Positions 50,001 through 60,159 of a stretch of 64,000 nucleotides of DNA are shown here, in pieces. The stretch's first letter is position 1, and the number at the start of each line of letters is the position of its first letter. The stretch spans positions 3,430,001 to 3,494,000 of the forward strand of contig NZ_CP049616.1 in the NCBI RefSeq assembly GCF_011068285.1, given 5' to 3'. The notes under the pieces were generated by a model. That model saw nothing but the letters and a program-made list of their open reading frames with translations. It had not been told where the DNA came from and searched no databases. Source of the DNA: Flagellimonas oceani. Lineage in GTDB: Bacteria; Bacteroidota; Bacteroidia; Flavobacteriales; Flavobacteriaceae. Made by a program: the position numbers and the translations under genes.

Positions 50001-50291
50001 GGAAAAATGAACATCCCCAAGATGACCGTTGAATCCACTTTAGGACATATGGAACTTTCCGGTAGCCAAGATTTGGAACACAATATTGAATACTATTTTA
50101 AGATTCCGTGGAAAACCGTTAAGAGAGCAGCGGTCTATAAGTTATTTGGAAATAAAAAGAACAAAGATTCCATTCCCACAGATGATAAGATCATTGAGGT
50201 TGACCCCAATAAAAAAATACGATATCTGAATCTAAAGATTCATGGAAACATTAATGACTATAAAATATCTTTGGGAAAAGATAAATCGTAA
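47091..50291 (+). CDS. AsmA-like large envelope protein
   Basis: The 1066-residue protein has one N-terminal membrane segment (VAITFVLPISLFGTLLFYI) and then a long beta-rich chain in the style of AsmA/TamB-type proteins: DIITKGKYDIQSL-like strands (here LWDITKGKYDIQSLRAKEG) and a C-terminal AsmA-like part (LEVLNGRLVNYKPMSML-like, here VEVLNGRLVNYKPMSMLSD). These proteins span the periplasm and are linked to lipid transport between the membranes. It stands alone, follows the XRE pair by 215 bases and ends at a bidirectional terminator shared with atpC. Confidence 0.9.
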   Translation: MKLIFLKKRKFWWRFVAITFVLPISLFGTLLFYIHNAQKDIIADEISALNQQHKGLIVLADSKLSLFGNFPYISMKLYDLQIYESKADNAPLIINIDNLYVGLNLWDITKGKYDIQSLRAKEGTFNMVLHKDGTNNLQNALKGTGETEEDEPFNFHLKKIKLQNLDIHKLDEATNMDIETFIHEANGGFKLSEDSITAHVETNFQLNVFDNGKQTYVHHKNFELSTDISFNKNTGILDIKPSRITMEHGDFELDGSLDTRNDMNIDLRIKGSKPNFDMFIAFAPENLIPVLERYKNQGKIYLNGVVQGPLKDGRMPFIEADFGASEAYLENTKERKRINQMGFNGHFTNGEARSMKTMKFTLANMNAKLESGNFSGSIMVENFEEPEVDMQLDVDFNLAFMTKFLNITDIENASGNVSLKMNFHDIIDLDNPENALSDLNKAYFSELKVSNLSIASSDMPAPLEQLDMQLLMNGKQATLDTFNIKMGKSDLSITGYVSDLPAIFHHTETPVNVHLDIQSNVLDLAELTRYSTTEKKGVNEQITDLSAGFSFIASAKDFTESQYLPKGEFFVDSLYAKLKHYPHQLHDFHADILIDDKDLKIVDFMGQIDDSDFHLNGLAHDYRFWMKDTLNGNVDLEITLASDLLRLEDIFSYKGENYVPEQYRHEEFEKLTLHVNSRMHYKDSALHSIDLDMDRLDTKMHLHPMRFQDFNGRIHYEDKHLVVENLQGKIGRTVFDLNLNYYLGEDQSIKKRDNSFALNANYIDYDQLFSFNAKPSTPKNALEIDSSNVTEHEKAFNIYELPFTDMQFDIQVDHFIRNRIDFKNINARLRTTQNHYVYVDTLSMDAAGGHLNMSGYFNGSDPKHIYLSPNLTLTRVDIDQLLFKFENFGQDHLVSENLHGKVSSQIKGKIRVYPDLVPNLDESEIHMAVEVLNGRLVNYKPMSMLSDYMGDKNLENVRFDTLQNRLDIVNGKMNIPKMTVESTLGHMELSGSQDLEHNIEYYFKIPWKTVKRAAVYKLFGNKKNKDSIPTDDKIIEVDPNKKIRYLNLKIHGNINDYKISLGKDKS

Positions 50292-50367
50292 AAAGAGCTC
50301 CTAACAGATGGATGTCCAAAAACGGCTAATTATACACCAAGGATATCTAAATATCATGGTCTTCCAA

Positions 50368-50399
50368 TAAAAAAGCCGCTCCTAGGAGCGGCTTTTTTA
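50368..50399. terminator. Bidirectional terminator between the AsmA-like gene and atpC
   Basis: AAAAAAGCCGCTCCT and AGGAGCGGCTTTTTT form a perfect stem with A- and T-runs on both sides. Confidence 0.95.
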
Positions 50400-50420
50400 T
50401 TTTGAATCGGTTCATTTACC

Positions 50421-50699
50421 CTAGTCGGCCAAAACAATCACTTTGTTGTCTTTCATTTCGACCGTGCCACTTGAGATGGCCAAGATAGTTTCTCCATTGC
50501 TTCCTTTGGAAAATTTGTTGGCAAAGGCTTCATCAATGGTGATATTGCCCTTTACTTTTACTTTCCCTGCTTGCAAAAGAGACACGATAGGTGCGTGGTT
50601 CTCCAACATCTGAAATTCTCCATTTACTCCCGGTACGGTAACGGAGGATACCTCGCCTGAGAATAAAGTAGCTTCGGGTGATACTATTTCTAAATACAT
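50421..50699 (-). CDS. atpC: F1 ATP synthase subunit epsilon
   Basis: The 92-residue protein is the beta-sandwich N-domain only (MYLEIVSPEATLFSGEVSSV; GEFQMLENHAPIVSLLQAG). It lacks the C-terminal helical hairpin that inhibits ATP hydrolysis in many bacteria, as is common in Bacteroidota. It is downstream of atpD with a 73-base spacer containing short repeats. The rest of the ATP synthase genes are not in the window. Confidence 0.95.
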   Translation of the reverse strand: MYLEIVSPEATLFSGEVSSVTVPGVNGEFQMLENHAPIVSLLQAGKVKVKGNITIDEAFANKFSKGSNGETILAISSGTVEMKDNKVIVLAD

Positions 50700-50772
50700 G
50701 TTATCTAGTTATGAGTTTTTAGTTATGAGTTATGAGTTACTCTGAACTCCACACTCTTAACTCTTAACTGGT
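50700..50772 (-). repeat. Tandem AGTTATGAGTT repeats between atpD and atpC
   Basis: AGTTATGAGTT occurs at 50707-50717 and 50721-50731 with a partial third copy to 50738; ACTCTTAACTCTTAACT (50753-50769) is a near-complement, so the transcript can fold. It looks like a simple intergenic repeat family. Confidence 0.55.
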
Positions 50773-52293
<1,521 letters not shown>

Positions 52294-52336
52294 TTATAAT
52301 TGAATACGCGGAAATTGACCGCTGTTTTTTCGGCTG

Positions 52337-52344
52337 CAAAGATA
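52337..52344 (-). promoter_or_regulatory. -7 box TATCTTTG of atpD
   Basis: Exact TAnnTTTG match on the minus strand, 55 bases upstream of the start codon, followed by GCAGCCGAAAAAA as at the HU promoter. Confidence 0.6.
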
Positions 52345-52391
52345 TGCTTTTACATTTTTATTCAGAAACCGATTTCAGCTTTTTTTTAAAG

Positions 52392-52420
52392 AAAAAAGGC
52401 GCTGGAAATTCCAACGCCTT
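52392..52420 (-). terminator. Terminator after the 52444 TonB receptor
   Basis: On the minus strand GGCGTTGG/CCAGCGCC (one G-U) with loop AATTT is followed by six T. Confidence 0.9.
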
Positions 52421-52443
52421 CAGTTTTGCTTTTTTACTGTCAA

Positions 52444-55248
52444 TTAAGGATTTATGGTCCAGGACAAATAGTAAATGGAACCTATGAATCCTGTACCGAT
52501 TGCAGTGTAGTACTCATCGCCCAACAGATTAGATCCTCCCAGTTTGAAAATAGATTTAATGGATGGTACGGAGTAGTTGACCTGAGCATCCAAAACGGTA
52601 TATGCCGGAATATCGCCATCTGCAAAAGAGGCTTCCCAGAAGTAACTATCACTCCAGCGGTAGTTTACGTTGAAACCAAAATTTTTGAAAAGTGCCGCAT
52701 TACCAAATGAGGCTTTTACCTTGTGCTTTGGTGTGTTAAAATTGGTCCTAAGGTCGGGATATCTACCTTCATCAATATCCAATTCGGCAAAGGTATAGTT
52801 TACACCCAAATCAAAGTTTCCAAGTTTGGTATCCACTCCAAGAGTAGCTCCGTAGGAATTGATATCTGCTTCGGAATTGGTGTACGTTTGGTATGCTTGA
52901 ACATCTCCATTCTGAAGTGCGGACAATGACAAACTTCCATCACCCACGGTACCATAAAGAGGCACAATGGTAACTTCATTTCCTATGAAATTGGAATAAC
53001 TGTTATAGTATCCGCTCAAATCAATGGTAAACCTACCCACTTGGGCCCTATACCCGGCCTCGAAAGCAATGATTTCCTCTGGCTGAACAAGACTGGGGTT
53101 CGCTTCTTCCAAAACTGAAGGGTCTCCAGTTGCCTGAAATTGACCAATCGAACTCTGTGTGAAAGCATTCTCGTAGGCGGCACGTCCCGTAATCTCAACC
53201 GTTGCAGGTTGTCCAGCATCCTGTCCTGGTTGACTAACCCCCAGAGTTCGCACGTCTCTATCCAAGTTATCGGGTGCAGAACCTACCAAAATGGCTCGTC
53301 CAGCATCCAATCCAATAAACAAATCTTGAGTGGTCGGGTTACGGAAACCTTGCTGTACGGAAACCCTAAGGTTATGATTTCTTTCCTCACCCAAAGTATA
53401 AGCGAAAGATACTCTTGGTGAAAGGAAGCCATCAAAAAATTCATTTTTATCGTAACGTGCCGATCCTGTGAATTTTAAACGGTCGTCCAAAAATTTCTTC
53501 TGTACTTGGAGATAGGCTCCGTATTCGTTGTATGTGATGGGACCATCGATATCCGTGAAGATGGTTCCTTGGGAATTCAATTCATACTCCCTGAAAGAAC
53601 CTCCTACTTGAATGTCGGCCCAATCATCGATCAAGTGGGCAATATTGTAGTTACCGTTCACATGACGGAATTTTGTTTTGTCAATGAACTTTGCACCTGT
53701 GGTCAAATCTCCGTCGTTGATCACCTTATTAAAGGCACTCTCAAACTCCGGTGTGCCGGGAATCAATCTCCCTTCATCAGCGACCTCTCTGGCTGCTGCA
53801 TGAGCTTGGACAGAAGCCTCTTCACGAGGAGTCCCCTGTTGGAAAAGTCCTAAAAACGTTGGTATATAAGTTCCTATATAATCACCAAACCATGACCTCT
53901 CTGCTGGGTTATTTGGGTTTGGTGTGTCACGCTTCCAGGCTCTATTTACGTTAATAGCTGCAAAACGGGTATCGTAGGCATCCCCTGAATTTTCGGAGAC
54001 AATATAACCCCTAATAAAGAAGTTGTCATTTTTGATTTCCAAACGGTGCTGCTGCATGGTAAATCCAGCTACTGCATAACGGTTGGCCCCTTGATAAATG
54101 GTGGTACCTCTACCGATCCTACTGTTAAGAATCACTTCCAAATCATCCGCAAAGGGCCTGTAATGCAAGGCAAAGTCAGCCTTAACACTTTCAGCATTAT
54201 AGTTGGCTAAATCCGCTTCATCATACCCTGTTCTTGAAACTACTGCAGAACCAATGGTTCCACTTGGCAAATCAGCAAAATCATCAAAATTTATTAAATC
54301 AGACACCTCATCACCATATACATTCAACCCATCGTATCCTGGATTGGAGCGGTCAGCACCTGGGTTGTTCAAATCCATCCGACTATTGGCGTGCCAATCT
54401 TCCCCTGTCAAAACGGAGAGGTTGGCCTTTACCGCTATTTTATCACTAAAGGCATGGGCGGCACGCACACCAAAATCCTTATAAAAATTGCTTCCAGCAG
54501 CATCTTGGGTGGTTACCCCACCTTTGGCATAGGCACTTATCCCTTGAAAATCGAAAGGGTTTTTACTGGTCATGAACAAAATACCGTTAAACGCACCTGC
54601 TCCATATAATGCAGAAGAAGCTCCCGGCAAAATTTCCACGCTCTGTACATCCAGTTCGGACATACCTACCAAGTTACCCAAAACGAAGTTTAGACCGGGG
54701 GCGGTATTGTCCATACCATCCACCAACTGCAAAAATCGGTTGTTGGCAAAAGTGGCAAAACCCCTGGTGTTTATGGACTGGAACGTTAAACTGTTGGTGT
54801 TGATGTCCACTCCCTTCAAATTTTGAAGTCCTCCATAAAAAGATTCTGCAGTGGTATTCTTGATTTCCTTTAGACCAAACCGTTCAACCGATACGGGTGA
54901 TTCAAAAATACGCTCGGGCGTTCTTGAAGCTGAAATCACAATCTCGTCCAACATGGTGTTGGCTTCCGAAAGGGTAATTGTAAGCGTTTGATTGTTTGAC
55001 GTGACATTTGCTGTAAAATCCGAGAAACCAATACTGGAAAACTGAAGTTGAAATGGGGGTGCTTCATTGGTGTTAAAGGTAAAATTTCCATCAAAGTCCG
55101 TAGTGGTTCCTTCTGCTTTCCCTACCAAAACCACATTGGCGCCCGGTATGGGATCATTGTTTTCATCAACTACTTTTCCCTGTACTGTTGTTTGGCCATA
55201 GGTTACCAAACTCAAAAGCATTAGGGAAACAAACATAAGTTTTTTCAT
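52444..55248 (-). CDS. TonB-dependent receptor with carboxypeptidase-like domain
   Basis: The 934-residue outer-membrane protein has signal peptide MKKLMFVSLMLLSLVTYGQ, a carboxypeptidase-like domain (VDENNDPIPGANVVLVGKAE, about 25-105), a plug domain (INTRGFATFANNRFLQLVDG; VQSVEILPGASSALYG) and a long beta-barrel ending GFIGSIYYLSWTINP. Its first TonB box-like segment is MLDEIVISASRTPERIF. No SusD-like lipoprotein gene follows, so it is not a SusCD pair. A 16-bp palindrome lies upstream. Substrate unknown. Confidence 0.92.
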   Translation of the reverse strand: MKKLMFVSLMLLSLVTYGQTTVQGKVVDENNDPIPGANVVLVGKAEGTTTDFDGNFTFNTNEAPPFQLQFSSIGFSDFTANVTSNNQTLTITLSEANTMLDEIVISASRTPERIFESPVSVERFGLKEIKNTTAESFYGGLQNLKGVDINTNSLTFQSINTRGFATFANNRFLQLVDGMDNTAPGLNFVLGNLVGMSELDVQSVEILPGASSALYGAGAFNGILFMTSKNPFDFQGISAYAKGGVTTQDAAGSNFYKDFGVRAAHAFSDKIAVKANLSVLTGEDWHANSRMDLNNPGADRSNPGYDGLNVYGDEVSDLINFDDFADLPSGTIGSAVVSRTGYDEADLANYNAESVKADFALHYRPFADDLEVILNSRIGRGTTIYQGANRYAVAGFTMQQHRLEIKNDNFFIRGYIVSENSGDAYDTRFAAINVNRAWKRDTPNPNNPAERSWFGDYIGTYIPTFLGLFQQGTPREEASVQAHAAAREVADEGRLIPGTPEFESAFNKVINDGDLTTGAKFIDKTKFRHVNGNYNIAHLIDDWADIQVGGSFREYELNSQGTIFTDIDGPITYNEYGAYLQVQKKFLDDRLKFTGSARYDKNEFFDGFLSPRVSFAYTLGEERNHNLRVSVQQGFRNPTTQDLFIGLDAGRAILVGSAPDNLDRDVRTLGVSQPGQDAGQPATVEITGRAAYENAFTQSSIGQFQATGDPSVLEEANPSLVQPEEIIAFEAGYRAQVGRFTIDLSGYYNSYSNFIGNEVTIVPLYGTVGDGSLSLSALQNGDVQAYQTYTNSEADINSYGATLGVDTKLGNFDLGVNYTFAELDIDEGRYPDLRTNFNTPKHKVKASFGNAALFKNFGFNVNYRWSDSYFWEASFADGDIPAYTVLDAQVNYSVPSIKSIFKLGGSNLLGDEYYTAIGTGFIGSIYYLSWTINP

Positions 55249-55344
55249 TTGCTATGGATTAGAGTTAATTTAGTTTATGTGCATGTTAAGTATCAATCGG
55301 GAAGATACATTTTTTTTTATTCCAATTATACAAATTTGAAAAAA

Positions 55345-55360
55345 ATTATGCATGCATAAT
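55345..55360. promoter_or_regulatory. 16-bp palindrome upstream of the 52444 receptor
   Basis: ATTATGCATGCATAAT is perfectly palindromic, about 97 bases upstream of the start codon. Candidate operator. Confidence 0.45.
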
Positions 55361-55401
55361 ACTTTTTTGGCAAAAATTCCTGCTCAAATGTACGGTTTCA
55401 A

Positions 55402-55432
55402 CAAAAAAGGCACTGTTTCCAGCGCCTTTTTG
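55402..55432 (-). terminator. Terminator of glmS
   Basis: On the minus strand GGCGCTGG/CAGTGCC with loop AAA-like is followed by six T. Confidence 0.88.
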
Positions 55433-55455
55433 TTTTCTTTCAGATGTTTTGTGGT

Positions 55456-57303
55456 TTATTCTACCGTTACGGATTTTGCCAAATTTCTAGGCTGATCCAC
55501 GTTACATCCCCTCATTACCGCTATATGGTACGATAAGAGTTGTAACGGTATGGTTGTGAGCAGTGGCGATAGACTCTCTGAAGTATCCGGGACCTCTATT
55601 ACGTGGTCCGCCAACTCTTTTACGGTTTCATCCCCCTCGGTCACAACCGCAATGATCTTTCCTTTTCTGGATTTGATTTCCTGAATGTTACTTACCACTT
55701 TCTCGTAGTGTCCTTTTCTTGTTGCAATCACGACAACGGGCATTTGCTCATCGATAAGTGCGATGGGGCCATGTTTCATTTCTGCAGCAGGATACCCTTC
55801 GGCATGGATATAACTGATTTCCTTCAACTTTAACGCTCCCTCCAAGGCAACGGGGAAGTTATATCCCCTTCCCAAATACAAACAGTTTGATGAATCCTTA
55901 TAGGTCTGGGATATTTCCTCTACCAAAGGATTGGACAACAATGCCTTTTCAACTTTTGCTGGAACAGCTTCCAATTCTGCCAAATATTCATGGAATTTGG
56001 ATTGGGACAAGGTGCCTTTTTCTTGCGCCAATTTTAATGCGATCAAGGTTAGCACAGTAATCTGGGTCGTAAATGCCTTGGTGGAAGCTACGCCGATTTC
56101 GGGTCCTGCGTGAGTGTAGGCCCCGGCATGGGTCTCCCTTGCAATGGATGAACCTACCACGTTGCAGACTCCAAAAACAAATGCGCCCTTTTCTTTGGCC
56201 AATTTGATCGCTGCCAATGTATCGGCGGTTTCGCCGGATTGGGAAATGGCTATCAATACATCTTTTTCGGTTATAACCGGGTTACGGTACCTGAACTCTG
56301 AAGCATATTCTACCTCCACCGGTATCCTTGCCATGTCCTCAAAAATATACTCGGCCACCAAACCAGCGTGCCAAGAAGTTCCACAGGCAACTATTATAAT
56401 CCTATTGGCGTTAAGGAATTTTTCAAGATTTTGGTCTATGCCGGCCATTTTAATGATTCCCTTATCCGCCAACAAACGTCCACGGTATGTATCTTGTATG
56501 GCCTTGGGCTGCTCATAGATTTCCTTGAGCATGAAATGATCATAACCTCCTTTTTCAATTTCTTCGAGATTGAGCTGTAGTTCTAAAATGTTAGGATAGG
56601 CAATCGCATCGTCCTTAATCTTGCGCATTTTTATTTCCTTTCCTATTCTTACAATCGCCATTTCCTCGTCCTCAAGGTAAACGGCGTTGTTGGTAAATTC
56701 AATAAATGGTGAGGCATCCGAAGCGATAAAGTATTCATTATCACCGATTCCTATGGCCAACGGACTTCCCAATTTTGCCACTACGATTTCGTCGGGCTTA
56801 TTTTTATCAAAAACGGCTATGGCATAGGCACCAACTACTTGGTTCAATGCGATCTGTACCGCTTTCCCCAGTTTTACCCCTTCCTTTTTCTTAACTTCCT
56901 CTATCAAGTTGACAAGCACCTCGGTATCGGTATCGGAGTGAAAGGTGTACCCCCGTTTTATAAGTGCCTGTTTTATGGATTCATAGTTTTCTATAATCCC
57001 GTTGTGGATGATTACCAATTCTCCTGAGTTGGAATAATGAGGATGGGAGTTTACGTCATTTGGGACCCCATGGGTGGCCCATCTTGTATGACCCAGTCCC
57101 AACTTTCCTTTGGTAGGGATAGTAGTTTCGGCCTTGGTTTTTAAATCCTCGACCTTCCCCTTTGTTTTGGCCAAATGGATGTTCTCTCCATCAAAAAGGG
57201 TAACCCCGGCACTATCGTACCCTCTATATTCAAGTCTTTGCAAGCCTTTAATAATTATGGGGTAAGCGTCTCTATGACCAATGTAACCAACTATTCCACA
57301 CAT
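55456..57303 (-). CDS. glmS: Glutamine-fructose-6-phosphate aminotransferase
   Basis: The 615-residue enzyme makes glucosamine-6-phosphate for peptidoglycan and lipopolysaccharide. Residues 1-230 are the glutaminase domain with the nucleophile in MCGIVGYIG; residues 290-600 hold two SIS domains (VACGTSWHAGLVAEYIFED; AISQSGETADTLAAI; GRGYNFPVALEGALKLKEI). The end LAKSVTVE is that of active GlmS. No glmS ribozyme is seen in its 126-base upstream region, as expected outside Firmicutes. It has its own terminator. Confidence 0.98.
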   Translation of the reverse strand: MCGIVGYIGHRDAYPIIIKGLQRLEYRGYDSAGVTLFDGENIHLAKTKGKVEDLKTKAETTIPTKGKLGLGHTRWATHGVPNDVNSHPHYSNSGELVIIHNGIIENYESIKQALIKRGYTFHSDTDTEVLVNLIEEVKKKEGVKLGKAVQIALNQVVGAYAIAVFDKNKPDEIVVAKLGSPLAIGIGDNEYFIASDASPFIEFTNNAVYLEDEEMAIVRIGKEIKMRKIKDDAIAYPNILELQLNLEEIEKGGYDHFMLKEIYEQPKAIQDTYRGRLLADKGIIKMAGIDQNLEKFLNANRIIIVACGTSWHAGLVAEYIFEDMARIPVEVEYASEFRYRNPVITEKDVLIAISQSGETADTLAAIKLAKEKGAFVFGVCNVVGSSIARETHAGAYTHAGPEIGVASTKAFTTQITVLTLIALKLAQEKGTLSQSKFHEYLAELEAVPAKVEKALLSNPLVEEISQTYKDSSNCLYLGRGYNFPVALEGALKLKEISYIHAEGYPAAEMKHGPIALIDEQMPVVVIATRKGHYEKVVSNIQEIKSRKGKIIAVVTEGDETVKELADHVIEVPDTSESLSPLLTTIPLQLLSYHIAVMRGCNVDQPRNLAKSVTVE

Positions 57304-57430
57304 AAGCTTTTTTTTTAGTTAATAACCATTTGGGGGTTAGTCATCAAAATTAAAAGGTATACATTAAAATTGGATATCCTGATTAGTTAAAACGATGAAC
57401 GTTCAAAAAACCACGGTAAATTTATCCTAT

Positions 57431-59242
57431 TTAGTTGGCCTCGGTGTAGAAGATTTCCAATTTCAGTTTTTTATCCTCAAGCTCGCTGGGCACATTGCTC
57501 CCATACAGAACAGTGCCCAATGGGCTCACCGTAGCTGCTACGGGATAATCGATTCCCTGCATATCACTTCCAATTGCTTCCCGAAGTCCAATAATGTTTA
57601 TATTGGGTGTTAAAGTTAACCCTAACTTGGCATTGGTTGAATCCCGAACTATAATGTTATTGATATGTTCCGTGATACGGATTTTATATTTTACTCCCCG
57701 ATTATTTTCTTGCTCCAATATACCACCATGATTCAGGAAATATTGTAACGGGTTTGGCCCTGAATTGCCATTAGGACTCTCGTTGGATGCATCGAAAAGG
57801 GGACGATTGGTCTCGGCATTGTACAAATAAAGTCGTAGTGGCTCTACAACCGTTTCGCCCACTGCTTCACGATCTACGTAGAACACCAAGTTTGCCTCAT
57901 TGATCACCCAATTGTTCTGTTTTATCTGGTTGATTATTCCAGAGCCGCCGTTGGCCGTCTCGTCAAACAAACGAATTTCGGCCAATGTAGCACCTCCCTT
58001 TACATAAATTCTAGAGGCATTTTCGCCGTTGTCCATGGCATTTAAAGCTTCAGTCGGCAATATCTCGTTTTCAAAAACATTGACGGCATTCCCGGTTACT
58101 CCTGTTTGTTGCGAACTCTCCAAAAAATTCAGGACAAAGTCCTTTTCCGCCGTAACGGTTTCTTCTGCCTCGGCATCATAATCATCGTAAGTATAGGTAA
58201 TGGTAATGTTCGCGCGGGTAAGATCCAACAAAAACATCAGCTCTTCCATATCACTGCCGGTCAAGTGAACGCCCCGTAGGAAATTCTTAAAGTTGGAATC
58301 GCTCAAAAGCTCGGACTGACCTTCTTTGTCCAAGATATTTTGTTGGAAAAAATCCGGGTTCAAGGGAATGCGGATACCTGGTGGTATTCTATCATCTACA
58401 AGGGTTTGAGACTCGTCCACATCTTCTGTATCGGGATCGTCTTCGGCCATTACAACTGTCTCAATATCATCAATTATCACGGTGTTTTGACCTGAAATGG
58501 TAAGCTCTTCACCAATAAAGCTAGAGAAATCCTGATTGGAATAATATTCTTGTGCTTCTTGGAAGTTTGAGTTCGGATCCAAATCCCTAAGAAAGTAATT
58601 GGATCTTGAGACCACCAAATCGAAGGTTTGGTTCCTGTCACCATAAATACTGTCCAAATCAAATCTGTTGGGATATATGTTCGGCGTAAAATTATCTTCC
58701 GTTCCATCCTCGTCAGGATCAAATGGGTTTGAACCTATTATTCGCTCTTGGTTATCGGAAACCCCATCACCGTCCAAATCAGAATTGGGATCATCGGCAT
58801 CGTCGCCATTTTCGAACTCATCCGGCACACCGTCTCCATCCCTGTCGGGTGAGGGGGCGGTTAAAAAAGGAATGTTCAGATATACTTCCTTTACCGTTTC
58901 ATTTTCTTGGTCGTTATCCGGGTCATCCTCATCTGCCTGCGAGATATCACCAAATGTTGGGGAGGTGGTCGATAACTGCAACTGGGATATGATGCTTGCC
59001 TTTCTTTGCCCATAAATGGGGTCATTGAAAGTTCCTAGTTGGTATAGGGGCAATCTATTGGTCTGTACAGCAGTGATTCCCTTGTTAAAGGCAAAAACAT
59101 CGTATGCTACTTTACCTGTGGTAAAAGGTTCTCCTCCAATTACACCTTCACCTATGGTATCAAGTTCCTCTTCACAAGAGACTATTAGTAAAAACAAAGT
59201 TCCAACCAGCGCCGAAACCTTGAAAATATTGGAAAATCTCAT
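57431..59242 (-). CDS. DUF4270 family lipoprotein with calcium-type (TSP3-like) repeats
   Basis: The 603-residue protein has lipobox [10 protein letters not shown], Cys23, then a DUF4270 body ([36 protein letters not shown]). At about residues 133-178 it carries short acidic repeats in the style of thrombospondin type 3 ([43 protein letters not shown]), which usually bind calcium. Such an insert is not common in DUF4270. It lies downstream of the GT5-like gene; 5 bases separate the two. Confidence 0.88.
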   Translation of the reverse strand: MRFSNIFKVSALVGTLFLLIVSCEEELDTIGEGVIGGEPFTTGKVAYDVFAFNKGITAVQTNRLPLYQLGTFNDPIYGQRKASIISQLQLSTTSPTFGDISQADEDDPDNDQENETVKEVYLNIPFLTAPSPDRDGDGVPDEFENGDDADDPNSDLDGDGVSDNQERIIGSNPFDPDEDGTEDNFTPNIYPNRFDLDSIYGDRNQTFDLVVSRSNYFLRDLDPNSNFQEAQEYYSNQDFSSFIGEELTISGQNTVIIDDIETVVMAEDDPDTEDVDESQTLVDDRIPPGIRIPLNPDFFQQNILDKEGQSELLSDSNFKNFLRGVHLTGSDMEELMFLLDLTRANITITYTYDDYDAEAEETVTAEKDFVLNFLESSQQTGVTGNAVNVFENEILPTEALNAMDNGENASRIYVKGGATLAEIRLFDETANGGSGIINQIKQNNWVINEANLVFYVDREAVGETVVEPLRLYLYNAETNRPLFDASNESPNGNSGPNPLQYFLNHGGILEQENNRGVKYKIRITEHINNIIVRDSTNAKLGLTLTPNINIIGLREAIGSDMQGIDYPVAATVSPLGTVLYGSNVPSELEDKKLKLEIFYTEAN

Positions 59243-59247
59243 TCAAT

Positions 59248-60057
59248 CTATTTTAAAACCTCTGTATTATAGAAATTTGTGTATGCCTCTTCGGCTTCCT
59301 GAAGGGAAACGTACGGCAATACGGGCACGGAAAGATTGTCGATATGGCTTTTTAGGTCATCGGACAAATCATCCGCGGCTAAAATAACGGCATCGGAATG
59401 ATCTACGGCAACCTTTAACAAATTATTATACTCGGGCGTGGACAGCGCCGAAATTTCTTTTTTGTCTATACCGTCAAAAGCGATTTTATCGATCATTGTT
59501 GCATCCAACTCCCCTTCAAAATCCTTACCATATACGGAGGTAACAATTCTACTCTCGGAGAACAATGGCTCATCGGCATAATATTTTCTCAGGTAAAGCG
59601 GCACCATGGAAGCCATCCAACCATGTACGTGGATAATATCCGGGGACCAGTTTAATTTTTTCACCGTTTCCACAACTCCTTTCGCGAAGAAAATGGCGCG
59701 CTCATCATTATCGGGGAACAAATTTCCATCAGAATCGGCAAATGTGGCCTTCCTTTTAAAATATTCGTCGTTATCTATAAAGTAGACTTGTATTCTTTCC
59801 TTGGGTATGGAAGCCACCTTTATGATCAAGGGCATATCCATGTCGTTGATCACCAGGTTCATCCCCGATAAACGTATTACCTCATGTAATTGATGCCTCC
59901 TTTCGTTGATGTTTCCGTACCTTGGCATAAAAATGCGGATCTGGCCACCATTGCTGTTCACCATTCTTGGTGCTTCATACGACATTAAGGAAACTGGATT
60001 CTCTGGGAGGTAGGGAACTAATTCAGAAGATACAAACAATACCTTTTTACCATTCAT
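59248..60057 (-). CDS. Glycogen-synthase-like (GT5 N-domain) protein without the catalytic motif
   Basis: The 269-residue protein is similar to the N-terminal half of GT5 starch/glycogen synthases (MNGKKVLFVSSELVPYL; NGGQIRIFMPRYGNINERR; SPDIIHVHGWMASMVPLYL). The ADP-glucose-binding KTGGL motif is absent (PENPVSLMSYEAPRMVN stands in its place) and there is no C-terminal GT1-type half, so glycogen synthesis is unlikely. The Met at 60057 is preferred to 60096. It is divergent from panC and overlaps nothing; this order is, as far as I recall, common in Flavobacteria. Confidence 0.88.
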   Translation of the reverse strand: MNGKKVLFVSSELVPYLPENPVSLMSYEAPRMVNSNGGQIRIFMPRYGNINERRHQLHEVIRLSGMNLVINDMDMPLIIKVASIPKERIQVYFIDNDEYFKRKATFADSDGNLFPDNDERAIFFAKGVVETVKKLNWSPDIIHVHGWMASMVPLYLRKYYADEPLFSESRIVTSVYGKDFEGELDATMIDKIAFDGIDKKEISALSTPEYNNLLKVAVDHSDAVILAADDLSDDLKSHIDNLSVPVLPYVSLQEAEEAYTNFYNTEVLK

Positions 60058-60093
60058 AAACGCTTTCTTTTGTTTATCCGAAAAACATAGCTG

Positions 60094-60101
60094 CAAAAGT
60101 A
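60094..60101 (-). promoter_or_regulatory. -7 box TACTTTTG of the GT5-like gene
   Basis: Exact TAnnTTTG match on the minus strand, 37 bases upstream of the start codon. Confidence 0.5.
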
Positions 60102-60132
60102 CAAAAATTATGCTGATTAGCTGTATTTATAG

Positions 60133-60140
60133 TATTTTTG
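60133..60140 (+). promoter_or_regulatory. -7 box TATTTTTG of panC
   Basis: Exact TAnnTTTG match 20 bases upstream of the panC start codon; the two divergent -7 boxes are about 32 bases apart. Confidence 0.55.
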
Positions 60141-60159
60141 CACCCTTTTGTACCTGTAT

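Noticed and set aside
57304..57430. Possible glmS ribozyme before glmS
   Set aside because: The gap lacks the conserved ribozyme core and such ribozymes are typical of Firmicutes.
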